A stretch of DNA of 64,000 bases from Tetrastigma voinierianum. Taxonomy: Eukaryota > Streptophyta > Magnoliopsida > Vitales > Vitaceae. The DNA lies in assembly GCA_016808115.1 (NCBI GenBank), contig JAEQBH010002192.1, positions 1 to 64,000 of the forward strand. The letters run 5' to 3'. Positions 11,801-22,949 of this stretch are shown in pieces. The position numbers were made by a program, and so were the translations under genes. The notes beneath the pieces were generated by a model, which did no database searches, was not told the origin of the DNA, and was given only the letters and a program-made list of their open reading frames with translations. Position 1 is the first letter of the stretch. Every line of letters begins with the position of its first letter.

Positions 11801-14389
11801 TATGAATGACAATGGGATAGGCTTATCAGGTAACCGACTTTGCCCTACCCATAATAGAACAGGTATGGGTGGAATTTATTCGGATTTTAAACAAGTTTAG
11901 TAAATTTTTAATACCTGATTTGAGTTTGGGAATATTTCCTCCCACCTTACCTCGCCCCCGCCCTGCCCCGTTTACCAACAACAACGATTAGTTTGTCTTA
12001 CAACTGGAAATTCCTTTTCCATGTCAGATGTCAAATACATGAATTTGCGCCATCCATCCTCATTTCAGAGTTCAAGTGACAAGGTAGACAAACTTGAGGA
12101 TATATAATAAGGCACGCACTCTTTATCTAAACTAGGGATAGGGATGGAAACAGTGGGTTTTGAAGGAATGGGTCACCCCTATTGCTGTCCCAAACCTGAA
12201 CAATTTTCCAAACTCGTCTCCTGAAAATTGATAGCCCCCATCCCAGACCCGGATAAGCCCGAAGAGAAGCAACTTGAATTCGAGGAGAATAAGTTCAACA
12301 ATTATTTATCCACAATCATTTACAAACATTTGTTCACTTTCAATTCTATCTTCCCCTCTTTCAAGGGGAAACAAACAAGGTCAAAAGAAAAAAATAAAAA
12401 AGCTTTAGGCATCGCCATTTCTGCTTGCATTCCTATTGAGAAAGAAGTTGAGAAAGGAGAGGAGAGCATGTCTGACCATGCAATTCCTCCAAAGACAAGC
12501 AACTCCCACACACAATTTCACCGTCAAATTCTTGCGATTCACCACCCACCTCATGGTTAGGCAATTCTGTTATTTGCAAGCGATTCAACGCCGACACCCC
12601 CCCTCCTACTTACAGTCCCATAATACAATGCCTGAAGAAGAAGTAGAAGAAGAGGTGTCATCCATTAGGGTTAGGAAAATCAGGGTTTATATACCTAGGT
12701 ATTTTTGGGAAATCAACTAATAACCTTAAAAGAGTACTACTGATTTCATAAATATAATGAAGGGGCGACTGGCCAGAATTTTGATTTGACTTGCGAGGCA
12801 AAATCCATTCCTGGCACGAACCCGATTCAGGTTTAAGAAGAAAAGTCTCATACCGATTATAGCAGTTCCAAAATCCCCATACCCCGTCCCAACTCCCAAC
12901 TCCCAATAGGAGCAGAGCGGGGCGACAATAAAAGAAAATCATTGGAATTAAGCATAACTACATATAAAATTAAAAACAATGTCAACCATTTGTATTTTGA
13001 TTGAGAAAGTGTTATAGGAGATGACTTGCACACAGCTAACTACTTGTTTCCTAGGCACTTATTTGTATGTACATCCACATTGCTTGGACAGAATTTGGCT
13101 GCATTGGTATCAAAACATATTGTGTTATGAGGTGAAGGTCATCTTCATACATAAAGAACATACGTTCTTGTAAAATGGGTGTTCGAAATGCTATTTGACA
13201 TGTACTTCTAATTCCACATTAAACACAGGTTTTTTGACCAAGCGAATGAGTAGGTGACTATTGTACAATATTATTTTTTCAGATGGTGTATCGCCTTCAT
13301 TTACATTGTCATGCCAGTTTGATGGTGTCCTTCAATAATGTCATAACTAATTGCAGGATGCAATTAGTTTTCTGACATGAATTTGTGCATCATATATTGG
13401 ACATCTAGTTGCCTCCATGCGAGCAAAAATAAACTAATTCAAAGAAAAGTAGAAGACACATTAAATTCCATATATTTGGCATTGGGATTTAAAATAGAAG
13501 TTGGTATGTATAAGCACTTGGTTCGAAGGATTACATAGATGTCTTAAGAAATTGGAGGATTATCGTTTCATTCTATTATCTTGCTCTGCAAATGTGTTAA
13601 CTTATATCATTGCAAAAGATAAAAATTATCATCCAATTACTCCAATTGTGATGCTAATTATTTATTTTAACATAACTTACTATTAATTTTACCTCAAGCT
13701 CCAGGCATTCGTAACTGCTTCAGCCATTGCTTGCAACAAATCAATCCCACATAGCTGACGCACCATTGTCAATTCCAAAGACAAAGTTGGAAATTGCAAT
13801 ACTCAAAGGTAAAATATTTGTCATGTTATATAGAAGTCATAATTAGCATTAACATCAGCAGCCATCATAGTGTACTTCAATTATTATAAAATTCCAAATT
13901 CTTCACGATAAACTTTAAACTCTGAATATTTACCTATAGAAACATCAAACACCCTTTAAACCAAACACTTTTTTTCCTCCTATGTTCATGTTTAACTTGA
14001 ATTAGGAATTCTAATACAAATTCTGTCCAGTTTACTACTCCAATTAACTACTCTTGGGGTGTAGCGCAGTTCATGACCATCTTCCAAGCAAGAAGTTGGT
14101 GCCAATAAGGTTACATCAATATGTACTATCATTACCTTTGTCTCCTTCAAATTTAGCATTGGACCTGCTTTGACAATTGCCTCTTCAACAATTAACTTTA
14201 TTCAAGTATATGGAATTCTCATCATGATCCTTACATCATAAGATGTCAAAGGAATTGTTATTCACCTAGATAACTTGAATTGAGATTAAGTAATGTTCAT
14301 ATTGGGCAACAACCATGAACAAAGATTTAAATTCAATTCTTTACAACTTAATTGCAAAATCTAGCGACACCAAGTTGTCTTATGACATC
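11801..14389. other. Unassigned spacer between repeat blocks
   Basis: About 11801-12930 has GC-richer stretches such as 'cctcgcccccgccctgccccg' and 'cataccccgtcccaactccc', seen in low-grade plant DNA elements, but no convincing ends. 12930-14389 is AT-rich. On the minus strand 13690-14200 gives short protein-like pieces separated by stops (for example VRQLCGIDLLQAMAEAV and EEAIVKAGPMLNLKETK) that I cannot assign; a decayed host exon is possible. No gene is called. Confidence 0.4.
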
Positions 14390-14690
14390 CTTCTTCACAT
14401 TTCAGAAACAGAGCAAAAGAGAACCAAAAAATGGGAGAAATAAATTTCCTGGAATTTTTCCTCTCTTGATCGTGCCCTAGAAGGAAAAGATGGTATTATA
14501 TGAGGGATACGACCGATAGAAAAGACTAGTGTCAACTTAGCTAAAAGTATTACAACAAAGAGACAAAATCTAAACCCAAAGCTTAACAATATCCTAACAT
14601 CCAAAATACAAACTGATATAACACAAAATGTAGACTGATTTATATAAGCCACAAATAAAAAAAATGTAACAAAATATAAGTTGGACCTGG
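14390..14690 (-). mobile_element. 3' flank or LTR of the minus-strand copia element
   Basis: This directly follows the RNase H end (…DVFTKPL at about 14740-14770). On the minus strand it has a TATATAAA box (near 14640), a T-rich body and then 'ggcacgatcaagagagg'. This looks like LTR U3/R sequence, but I find no purine tract or partner LTR, so limits are approximate. Confidence 0.4.
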
Positions 14691-14699
14691 GTGATGTAA

Positions 14700-15330
14700 A
14701 TCCAGCAAGCCAACTTGGAAACCAAGGTGTGAAATTGAGGACCTCCAAGGGCTTTGTAAAAACATCTGCCAGCCACTGTTGGGAAGGAAGATACTGAGGA
14801 TGAATGAAGCCAGGTTTGGATTGATCTCAAACCAAGTGGCAATCAATTTCAAGATGCTTGGATTACTTGCTTGGAATCTGGGTTAGGACTTAGGAGAGAT
14901 ATGTGAAACAACCTTGTTATCACACTGAAGAGGAGTAGGAAGAGAAAGAGGTAACTAAGAGTCTTGCAAATTGTATGAAATTCATCTTAATTCACAGACA
15001 ATGGCTGCAAGACTTTGATACTTGGCCTCAACTGATGATCTGGAAACAGAAGTTTGTTTCTTCGTTTTCCAGGAAACCAAGGCTTTCCCCAAATAGACAC
15101 AAAAACTAGTAATAGAGCGACGAGTATCTACACAGGCTGCCAAATCTGCACAACGTTATGCTTCAAGGCAGAAATAATTATCAGAAGGGAAAAAATATCC
15201 TTAGATGGACCGCCTTTCAAATACTTCATGACATGTAAAGCTGCTGTCCAGTGTGCCTCTGTGGGGGCTTGAACAAACTAACTTAATTGTTGAGTGGCAA
15301 AGGTTATATCATGTCTTGTGAGGTTCAAGT
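14700..15330 (-). pseudogene. Ty1-copia RNase H remnant
   Basis: On the minus strand, after the RT, come SQFVQAPTEAHWTAALHVMKYLKG-like residues (about 15210-15290), then SITSF.VYLGKALVSWKTKKQTSVSRSSAEA (about 15030-15110), then ELRWI, and finally an LPLGLRSIQTWL / WLADVFTKPL block (about 14740-14850). This is the standard copia RNase H order, including the D-x-A-D-like start and the ADxxTKPL end. It is broken into several frames with stops. It belongs to the copia element whose RT lies at 15331-16140. Confidence 0.85.
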
Positions 15331-16140
15331 AGAGAAGCCAACCAACAAGACGTTAATATTTATTCTGTTCTGCAAGTTGAGTCCCTTCATGAGATGTGAA
15401 CTTCTGGCCCTTTGGTAATGGTGTTGTAACTGGCTTTGTACCAGTAAGACCAACATCACTCAAAAGGTCTAAGACATACTTTCCTTGGTTAAAATACATT
15501 CCATCTGAGCTTCTAGCCACTTCCAAACCTAAAAAATATTTTGCATAGCCCATGTCTTCAATAGTAAAAACATCATGTAAAAACTGCTTAACCATCAAAA
15601 TCTCAAAATCTCAAGTTCCAGTGACCAATACATCATCAACATAGACCAACAATGCCAAAAAGTTAGGGGTCTGCTTAACAATAAGCAATCATCATGCATG
15701 GGTTGAACAAAGGCAAGTTGTTGTAGCTTGGAAGAAAATTCCATATTCCACTGTCATGAGGCTTACTTAACCCCATAGAGAGAACTTTTAAGAAGACAGA
15801 TCTCGTTTATGCATGGTTTAGCTAAATTTAGTGTACCATTTGAGAATTGCATATAAACTTCCCTCACATTTAGGTACCTGCTGCAAAAGGCATTATTAAT
15901 GTCAAGTTAGTGCAATGCCATGCTTTTGCAGCAACAATGGCAAGGAAAAGACGTACAGTGACTTCTTTTAGGTGAAAAACTGTCGAGCCAATCACCTTCA
16001 ATTTGAAATTATCCTTTGCAACCATCAGACTTTAGATTAATCTACCATACCATTTAATGAATTTTCACTTTATAAGCCCATTTGACCAATTACCTTCTTT
16101 CCAGTATGAAGAGGAACTAACTCCTATATGATTATATAAG
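15331..16140 (-). pseudogene. Ty1-copia reverse transcriptase remnant
   Basis: The catalytic YVDD box reads LLVYVDDVLVTGT on the minus strand at about 15615-15660. It is followed by MVKQFLHDVFTIEDMGYAKYFLGLEVARSSDGMYFNQGKYVLDLL (15353-15598 frame; conserved FLGLE and QxKYxxDLL blocks) and a TTPLPKG motif. Upstream similarity through the fingers region extends to about 16140 but is heavily frameshifted. It copies the element RNA into cDNA in active relatives. This copy is dead. Confidence 0.9.
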
Positions 16141-16421
16141 TGCATTCAACTTATCATTCATAACGAACCCATTCACCATGTTTACTAACTGACTATCTGA
16201 TGAAGGTTCTTAGATTCGATGAAGCAAATGGCAGAAAACTCATGCATTGGAAAGTTGAGAAGAATGAGATGAGAAATTAAAGGAAGAGTAGGAGTATAGA
16301 AAAGGAAGGGGACTGACTGAATCAATATCAGCTATAGGTAGAATACTCGAATCTGTTACATTAGATACAAAATCATTTAGCCATGCAGGTCTTTGTCTTG
16401 TCCTGGTACTATGATGAATAT

Positions 16422-17330
16422 CTAGGAAGCACGGCCATGGGGATACGATGCGGTGGGATACGGGGACACGACAAATTCCAAAAATAGGACCACCCGGATC
16501 TGCACTGAGACCCAACTAATAAAATAATAAAAATAATTATCCTTACAAATATTATCACTTTAAAATGCAATTTAGACGTAAAAAACAAGTATTCAAAACT
16601 TATTGTTTTATAAATATTCAAAGACTCGCACTTAAAGTAATACTAAAACTAATTAAGTTATTAAATATGATTTTTTTATAAATGTAATTGGTATATGATG
16701 TTCTTTAAATAATCATTTAATTAAAAGATTATTTTAATTTTCACCCCTAAAATGTATAGTTGTGAAAAAAAACTGATTTTAAATATTTAATTTGATAATT
16801 ATAATAATTATCCGAAATTCATGTTTTTATTTGATCTTAAATAAGGTTTGAATATTTGAATGATTTTTCATTGCAATGTCAATCTTCATTTGGTATTTTG
16901 GCATTAAATATGAATTTTGTAACTAAATATGAATATTAGTCTTTAACACATGGATTTTGCTTAATTTGGTGTTTTAGATTTAAAAAAAATATTTTCATCA
17001 AATTTTATATAATTTTGTTTTTTATCAATATTTTTGTAAAAATATCCACCAATATCTAAAAGAAGGCCAAAGTGAAAAAAATAGACAAATAAATTCTAAA
17101 GTTATGGTTTTTTAAGAATTATTGCTGGATTATAGTGTGCTTTACAAATGTTAGCCCATATTTTTTTTAAAAAACGAAGAAAAAAAAACGGTAAAAATAT
17201 ATCAGATCTACATCCCAATCATGTCCGAAGCCTTTGACTTCTTATGCGGTGATAACTGCATGTAGGCGTGTCAACCATCTCAGTGTCCGACACTCGGACA
17301 CTTCACCTCATAGGCGTGTCCGTGCATCCT
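16422..17330. mobile_element. Non-autonomous MULE-like element inserted in the copia pol
   Basis: The insert begins 'ctaggaagcacggccatgg' and ends '..gtccgtgcatcct'; the reverse complement of the end reads 'aggatgcacggacacg', so the tips are inverted repeats (AGGA.GCACGG). It is flanked by a perfect 10-bp direct duplication, tgatgaatat, at 16412-16421 and 17331-17340. Removing the insert and one flank rejoins the copia frame exactly, upstream HEATIPIQP to downstream TRTRQRPAWLNDF. A 9-10-bp duplication fits Mutator-like elements. The 909-bp body is AT-rich with no transposase. Confidence 0.82.
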
Positions 17331-17340
17331 TGATGAATAT

Positions 17341-18480
17341 AGGTTGAATAGGTATTGTGGCCTCATGGGTATGTAAATGTGAAGGAGTGGGTGATACGCA
17401 TAGAAGGATGGGGTGAAGACATAGGCTCAAAATCATCAAAAATAGGAATGGGCGGTGATGAAAAATTGTTGTCATGTGTGTTATGCGCAAATGGGAACTG
17501 ATTCTCATAGAAATCAACATCTCGAGAGTTGCTGAGAATCTAAGTCATATAGTGTATAGGCCTTTTGTCCAAGTACAAATCCACCAAAAACACACTTGCT
17601 GGCCCTACTATCAAATTTTGTCTTATGAGGTTTTAAGTTTGCTGCAAAACATAGGCAACCAAAAACTTTGAGAGCTGAATAATCAGGTGATGTTTTGTGC
17701 AACATTTCAAAAGGTGATTTCCAACCTAGTAATGCTGAAGGAAATCTATTTATCAAATATATAGTCATCAGTAATGCATGTCCCCAAAATTGAATTGGTA
17801 GAGATGCTTGAAACATTAATGCTCTTCCTATTTGCAATGAATGCTTGTGCTTTCTCTCAATAAATTCGTTTTGTTGAGGAGAATAAGAATGACTTTTCTG
17901 ATGGAAAATTTCTAGTTTTGAAATTAATTTTTTACTCTGTGCTCATAAATTCAGCTCCATTATCTGCTAACAGATTACACAACGACCAAACTGAGTTTTG
18001 ACCAATCTAAAGAAAGTATTAAGTTTAGTCAATGTTTGAGATTTATTAGACAACAAGAATATCTATGTTGCTCTACTATAATCATCTACAATAATCAACA
18101 TATAGTGAGCTCATGTTATGGTGGCTTGTTTAAAAGGGCCCCAAATGTCAATATGTAACAAGTCAAAATTGTTTTGTGTACTAATGGTGCTCGGTGGGAA
18201 AAGTAAGTGATGTTGCTTAGATTTATGAAAAACATCATAAGCAGACAACAATCTATCTTCACGAGCCTTTAGAAATGGCAAATGCTTCAAACAAGAAAAT
18301 GATGCATGACCAAATCTAGCATGCCACAATAAGGTTTTATCAATTTGCAAAACAGGAATAATAATTATCACATACTTTATCACAAGGTTTACATGTATAG
18401 CTTAAAGGTTTGAGAGTTCCATTACAAGTATTTGATGATATCTTAGCTGGTTTATTCCATAAAGTCTTATCTAATATGTA
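17341..18480 (-). pseudogene. Ty1-copia integrase with GAG-preintegrase zinc region
   Basis: On the minus strand the order is LWHARFGHASFSCLKHLP (preintegrase His motif) at about 18270-18330, LLHIDIWGPFK (first catalytic Asp) at about 18130-18160, VDDYSRAT, a frame-broken copy of the second-Asp block, then SPQQNEFIERKHKHSLQIGRAL (catalytic Glu region, about 17840-17890). It continues with QFWGHALLMTIYLINRFPS and KVFGCLCFAANLKPHKTKF (17514-17837). The end joins, across the MULE-like insert at 16422-17330, to the pol linker. It has stops and indels. The third acidic residue is preserved; the second is obscured. Confidence 0.9.
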
Positions 18481-19250
18481 AAGATTTCCATGTAGTCTAT
18501 CAGTAGCTAATACTTCTTCAGTTTGAAGATCCTGCAATTCACATTTATCAAGGTAAGAAATTACGCTAATGTTGCCAGATTTGGACACTACTGACTAAAA
18601 GTAGGTTATATTTGAAGCTTGGCACATGAAGAACATCGGTTAAGGTCAATATTGGGTTCAGGCCTATATTACCTTTATGATGAACTAATTTTATAGTTCC
18701 ATTAGGTAAGAAAAAATGGTCACAATAAATTTACAGGTTCATATTGTTTCAACAGGAAAGGTTAATGCACATATGACTTGATGCACCATTGTAATAAGCC
18801 AGAATCACTTAACACCAAGAATCAAGCACCTTAAATGCAAAATGAATAGTTACTGTAAGATTTATACCTGCAAATTGAGTCAATAGGGTGTATGTGTGAC
18901 TTGATTAATATCTACAACATATCAGTCAGCCCTTATTCTACTCATTCATTTACCCTTCATGCAGTATTGTCCTCATCTAAGGGTTGTCCTTCCACCGACA
19001 AGCCACTGTGGCACATAACGACTCCCAATTTTGGCTCTTTGTTCCTTCAACTCCTCGTTCCAGTTAGGATAACCATGCAATTTGAAACAGGTTTCCTTGG
19101 TAGGGTCCGCCATCTCATAGTGACCACAATATTCTGCATTATATATCTGTCTGACCTTTTGGTTGAATATTCACTTCTTCTTCCAGATCTTGATCTACCA
19201 CGTCCTCCTTTACGCCCCACTGAAGCCCTTACGAACATAGTTGTGTTAGG
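18481..19250 (-). pseudogene. Ty1-copia gag C-terminus (zinc knuckle) and protease region remnant
   Basis: Minus-strand frames show a degraded nucleocapsid with ETCFKLHGYPNW (about 19050-19085), typical of copia gag zinc knuckles. Then come a damaged LVLSDSG-like stretch where the protease DSGA motif belongs (about 18790-18830) and further residues leading to the preintegrase domain. The N-terminal gag continues only beyond the 16.8-kb Tat insertion, at 36031-36378. Heavily decayed. Confidence 0.7.
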
Positions 19251-19256
19251 ATGTGA

Positions 19257-19843
19257 TGGTGCTTTTTCTATCGATACTGGGCTAGAGCTTGCGCTAGAGT
19301 ATTTGGGCCGTTCGTCATTGGATCGATATCTGACACACTTACGCTAAAGGGTGGTCAAGCGGGAAATCTCGGCCTTTCTAAAATTACCTAAGTGATTTAT
19401 TTCTTACGAAAGGAAGAGATCAACTAGTTGATGGTTTTTGTGATTGCGTACCTTTCTTTGGGTGGAAGGTGTTCGATTATTTATCATGGGTGATCGATGA
19501 CTTTCCCTTGTTAGACGGCGATACACCATCTTCCCGATTGGGTAGAATCATCTTCCTGTCATTGTTTGAATATTAGAGGATAATTAGGGAGCCGTGATTG
19601 TGAGCCTCCCTCAATGAGTGGAGAGCGGATCATGGGCCGGAATTACTTCCCTTTTATCGTCGTTTGGTGGATGGTGGACCATCCATGTTACCTATTTATC
19701 CAAGCCAGGCGGGCTTAGTTCAATGGGAATACCTTAAAGTAGTCGGGATGTCTTCATGGGTCTAAGCTCTCCGCTGAGCTGCGGCTTCCAAACTGCCCCC
19801 CTAAGCCCACCTTAAGCCTTGTTGGTGGTTTGTCTCTTGGGTC
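19257..19843 (-). mobile_element. 3' LTR of Tat element 2
   Basis: This aligns in direct orientation with 35389-35990 along its whole length; shared blocks include 'ttttctatcgata.tggg', 'tttcttacgaaa.gga.agagatcaact', 'ttgttagacggcgata.ccatcttccc', 'atattagaggataattaggga' and 'ccatccatgttacctatttatcc'. Orientation is fixed by the pol genes and the primer-binding site next to the other copy. There are many indels between the pair, so the insertion is old. The upper end is uncertain because the copies diverge after 'ctcttgggtct'. Confidence 0.88.
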
Positions 19844-20426
19844 TGCCCCCCAGCTCTTGGCCGAAGCGAGCTTTGGTAAGGGTTGAATCATTTCTTGGAT
19901 CGAGTGTGGACTCCACGTGGCTAATCAAGGATGGCTGATCAGGGCTTTGTCGTCGTCAAACGTTCTGCGATGATGATGGATATTCTCGATTTTCGCGCCC
20001 ATTTTGGTTGACGTTTCCAGTGTTTTTAGAAGCACCCCACCGCTATTTGAACCGTATTCCCCTGTTCTTCAAACCTCTTTCTCTGTGGTCTTGGATTTTT
20101 CTTTCTCGAAACTTCTCTGATCATCGCTCAAGACTGCTCTTGGTGGTTTTTGTCGTTCTATCTCGCTTGGGGTCGTCTCTTTTGTTATCTTCCCGAGTTT
20201 GGTATGTCTTTCTTCTTCTTCCCCTATTTACCTTTTCTTGTTTTGGATTTCGTGGGTCCCTGGTGGTCATTGTTTGTCTCCTCTTCCTCACTTTTTTGGC
20301 TGGAATTCTATCGAGCGCATTTTAGCCGTGGGGAGTTATCGTTATGACTTTAGGGTTATTAGGGCGTGTTTGAATGGGATTCCGCCTTTTTATCATTCTT
20401 TCAACCTCCTTTATACTTGCTCAATC
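19844..20426. other. Region between LTR and antisense ORF of Tat element 2
   Basis: This is 583 bp of pyrimidine-rich plus-strand sequence ('tctttcttcttcttcccc') ahead of the antisense start at 20427. It could carry leader or promoter sequence for the antisense ORF, but I see no clear TATA box. Open frames here encode only low-complexity hydrophobic residues. Confidence 0.35.
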
Positions 20427-22745
20427 ATGCGTACTTCCTTTGGGCCCAATCGTTCTTCTGGTCTGCGCATAAGGGGAAGGCCTGCTGAGGAGTCTGAGTC
20501 AAGACTAACTGGCGGTGGATTTGGTAGTCTTGTTGCCGTGGTTGATAAAGCCCCTCCAGCAGATCATCCATCCCTGTTTGGCAAAGGTAAGGGAAAGATT
20601 AGTGAGATTCGGTACCCTAGTGGTTCCGAATATTTGAAGGCTGCGTTAAAGTATGCAGACACCGTGGGTCCTAGTCGGGTTGACCCCCTTTATGAAAAAA
20701 CCTTCGTTACCCACTATAAACCCCCTCTTGGCGTTTAAGTCTAGTGCCCTCTAATCTTCTAACCTCATACATCGTCCAAGTTCCCAAGATGGTCTGCTTC
20801 TTTGGAGCGGCCTTCGAGAACGGTCTCCGCTTTCCTCTACACCTCTTTATCAAGAATGTCTTACAGCACTTCAACGTTTGCCCGTCCCAACTTTCTCCTA
20901 ATTTCTAGTGTTTTAGTCGACCTTTTGGTCGTTTTTAGTGACAAGGGCCTCAGGGTTCCTAGTGTAGCTCTGCTGTTGGACTTCTTTAATATGAAAGAGG
21001 TCACAGAGGGCTTTTTGTATATTTCCAAACGGACCAGTGCTAGGCTGATCATTTCTAATCTTCCATCTTCCCCTGAACATTGGAAAGAGTTATTTCTTTT
21101 ATGAGTGCATGGCCCCAGGAGTACAACCTGTTGAATAATAGGATACGCTTGGCATTAGATAGTATGGGCCCTTTTTGCTCTAAAATCACGTGAGTTCCGA
21201 TCCGTCTTAGTCGGGTTAGCTTTTAAAAGGTTATGAGGCTTTTTGACTTTGCTTTGGTTGTGTTGCGGGTATCCGTCCCGACCTGGGATTACGGGGATAG
21301 GAGGTGAAGCAGGTTAATAAGTGTCCCCTGCAGTTGGCACTACGGCGGTCGATCGAGATATTCCCGGGTCTTCTGGTGTGAACCCCTCTCGACCTCTTGC
21401 TTTGAGGCCCTCTTTACCCTCTGTTATGAAGCCTTCTCATGAGGGGCCTTCTGCCGTGAAACCCACTAGGGAAGAGCTTCAAGCCCGAGTTGAGTCGTTG
21501 GCAAAAAAGAAGAGAAGTGTTAAACCCACAGCTTAGGCTCCCCCTGAGAGCAGCCTCATGATTCGGGGTAAGATCTCAAGGTTGGGAGCATCTTCTCCGC
21601 CATCAACTGCCAAAGAGTGGGGGTCGTCTGACAAAGTCCCAAGGACAGGTTAGGCGCCTCCTTCCATAGCTGAGGTGTCTAAGGTGAAGACCAGAAAAAT
21701 CCTTCGAGGGAGGACCCTTTAGGAGCCTCCTCTAGAAGTCTGCCCATTTGTTTGGAGTCCCTCGATTGCAAACGCCAAAAGCTTCCTCTATGACGTTGGA
21801 GTTGAGGGAAGGATTGCTGGGCGGGGGGGATGAGAATCGGCGCTTCTTAAAGCGGGCTATTCGTCGAGTACATATGCACGTCCATCTTGAGGACTCGACC
21901 TCAAGAGGGCGGATGCATGTCCTTTGAGGAGGCTATGGCCTTATCGCTTCAAGGAGCGACCACCGTATGTCCAGACGCCTTTATTTGTTCGTTCCACCAT
22001 TGTTTCAAACTATCCATTAATTTTATCTCATTTCAGCAGATGGCTATCTATATGAAAAGCCTGGCGAGGAGGTCCAGCTTTGTCGAGGGCTCTGCTAGAG
22101 CAATGAAAGCATATAAAGCCAAGGTTCCCTCCCTGACCTCCGAGAAGGCCAACCTTTGAGCTCAGATGCAGGACCTTGCCCAGGATGCCATGAAGTATGA
22201 ATCCGACTTGAAGCATACCACGACCCCGATAGCATAAGTTGAAGATAAAGAAAAGAAGGCTCGGGGCGAGTTGAGGGTTGTCGAGGACGAGCTGCGGGCG
22301 ATCAAGGACGAGTTGTAGGTGGCGGGGGCCCAGGCTCGCAGTGCAGGATGAATTACACATCAAAACCATGATATTAAAGGCCCAGGTTAGCCAAGGGGCT
22401 TAGGGTACATGAAATAGTGGGCGCCTAGGCGAGAATGCCATGGGCTTTGCGGGAGATCTTATAGGCCTCAGGGTGGCTTGGCACTCGCGCCAAAGGGTGC
22501 TAAGGTTTTTGAGTTTGGTTTCAACTCAAGTTCGGGGGGAGGCGGAAGAATCGACTCGGCCCCGGCCAGCGAACCTCGTGGTGTTTTTAGATGCCCCTAG
22601 CTCTGTTCCTCTCCTTGGTGAACCTGAGATTGAGGCTCCTGTAGAGGCCATTTCTCCTATCTCAGTCGTTGGGACTTCACCTTCTGACTTACATGGTTTG
22701 GAGGTTCGAATTGGCGAGGTGCTCAAAGTCCGTTCGGACATTTAG
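20427..22745 (+). pseudogene. Antisense ORF of Tat element 2 (putative gypsy-type transposon domain plus coiled coil)
   Basis: It is encoded opposite to gag-pol. The N-terminal part from ATG 20427 (MRTSFGPNRSSG) is basic and Ser/Gly-rich. From about 20789 the frame reads MVCFFGAAFENGLRFPLHLF, then NVCPSQLSPN, then a stop, then (20985-21095) FFNMKEVTEGFLYISKR and SSPEHWKELFLL. The GLRFPLH...QLxPN...W order matches the plant domain known as 'putative gypsy type transposon' (PF04195, by memory of the family). After a low-complexity linker and a 72-75-bp intron (21965-22039), a K/E-rich helical tail follows (MKSLARRSSFVEGS..., AQMQDLAQDAMKYESDL). Frameshifts at about 20735 and several stops make it inactive. 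Such antisense ORFs occur in Tat elements; function unknown. Confidence 0.75.
21965..22039 (+). other. Putative intron in the antisense ORF of Tat element 2
   Basis: The donor GTATGT follows 'ggagcgaccacc', the T-rich body includes 'ttaattttatctca', and the acceptor is TTTCAG (22036) or CAG three bases later. It sits just before the coiled-coil exon beginning MAIYMKSLARR. The minus-strand antisense ORF at 4116-5330 has a 73-bp intron at the same point (before AMTAIRDM). Confidence 0.6.
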
Positions 22746-22949
22746 GCACTTCCTGTAGTTTTGCTTGATACGCTGACCGGGCTCTATTATGGACTTCATA
22801 ATCACGTGCCCGATCTTCGTCTGCGGATGTTAACCTTTACACCCTTTGGACCTTCATCTTCTACTTTACCATCTTATTTTACAACTGGGAACACTTGAAA
22901 ACCCAAGGGCTATTCGACCTTGTCGCAGTGCTTGTGCGCTTAGCGTCCC

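Noticed and set aside
11801..12930. GC-rich blocks as a second inverted-repeat element
   Set aside because: The proposed arms do not share enough sequence and no target duplication could be found.
18892..19347. Long plus-strand frame over the copia gag
   Set aside because: The minus strand carries the recognisable copia gag and Tat LTR sequence; this frame crosses the LTR junction and is a shadow.
20008..20738. Plus-strand hydrophobic frames that could be read as a membrane protein
   Set aside because: They come from pyrimidine-rich leader sequence ahead of the antisense ORF; there is no family motif, and the frames overlap in all three phases.
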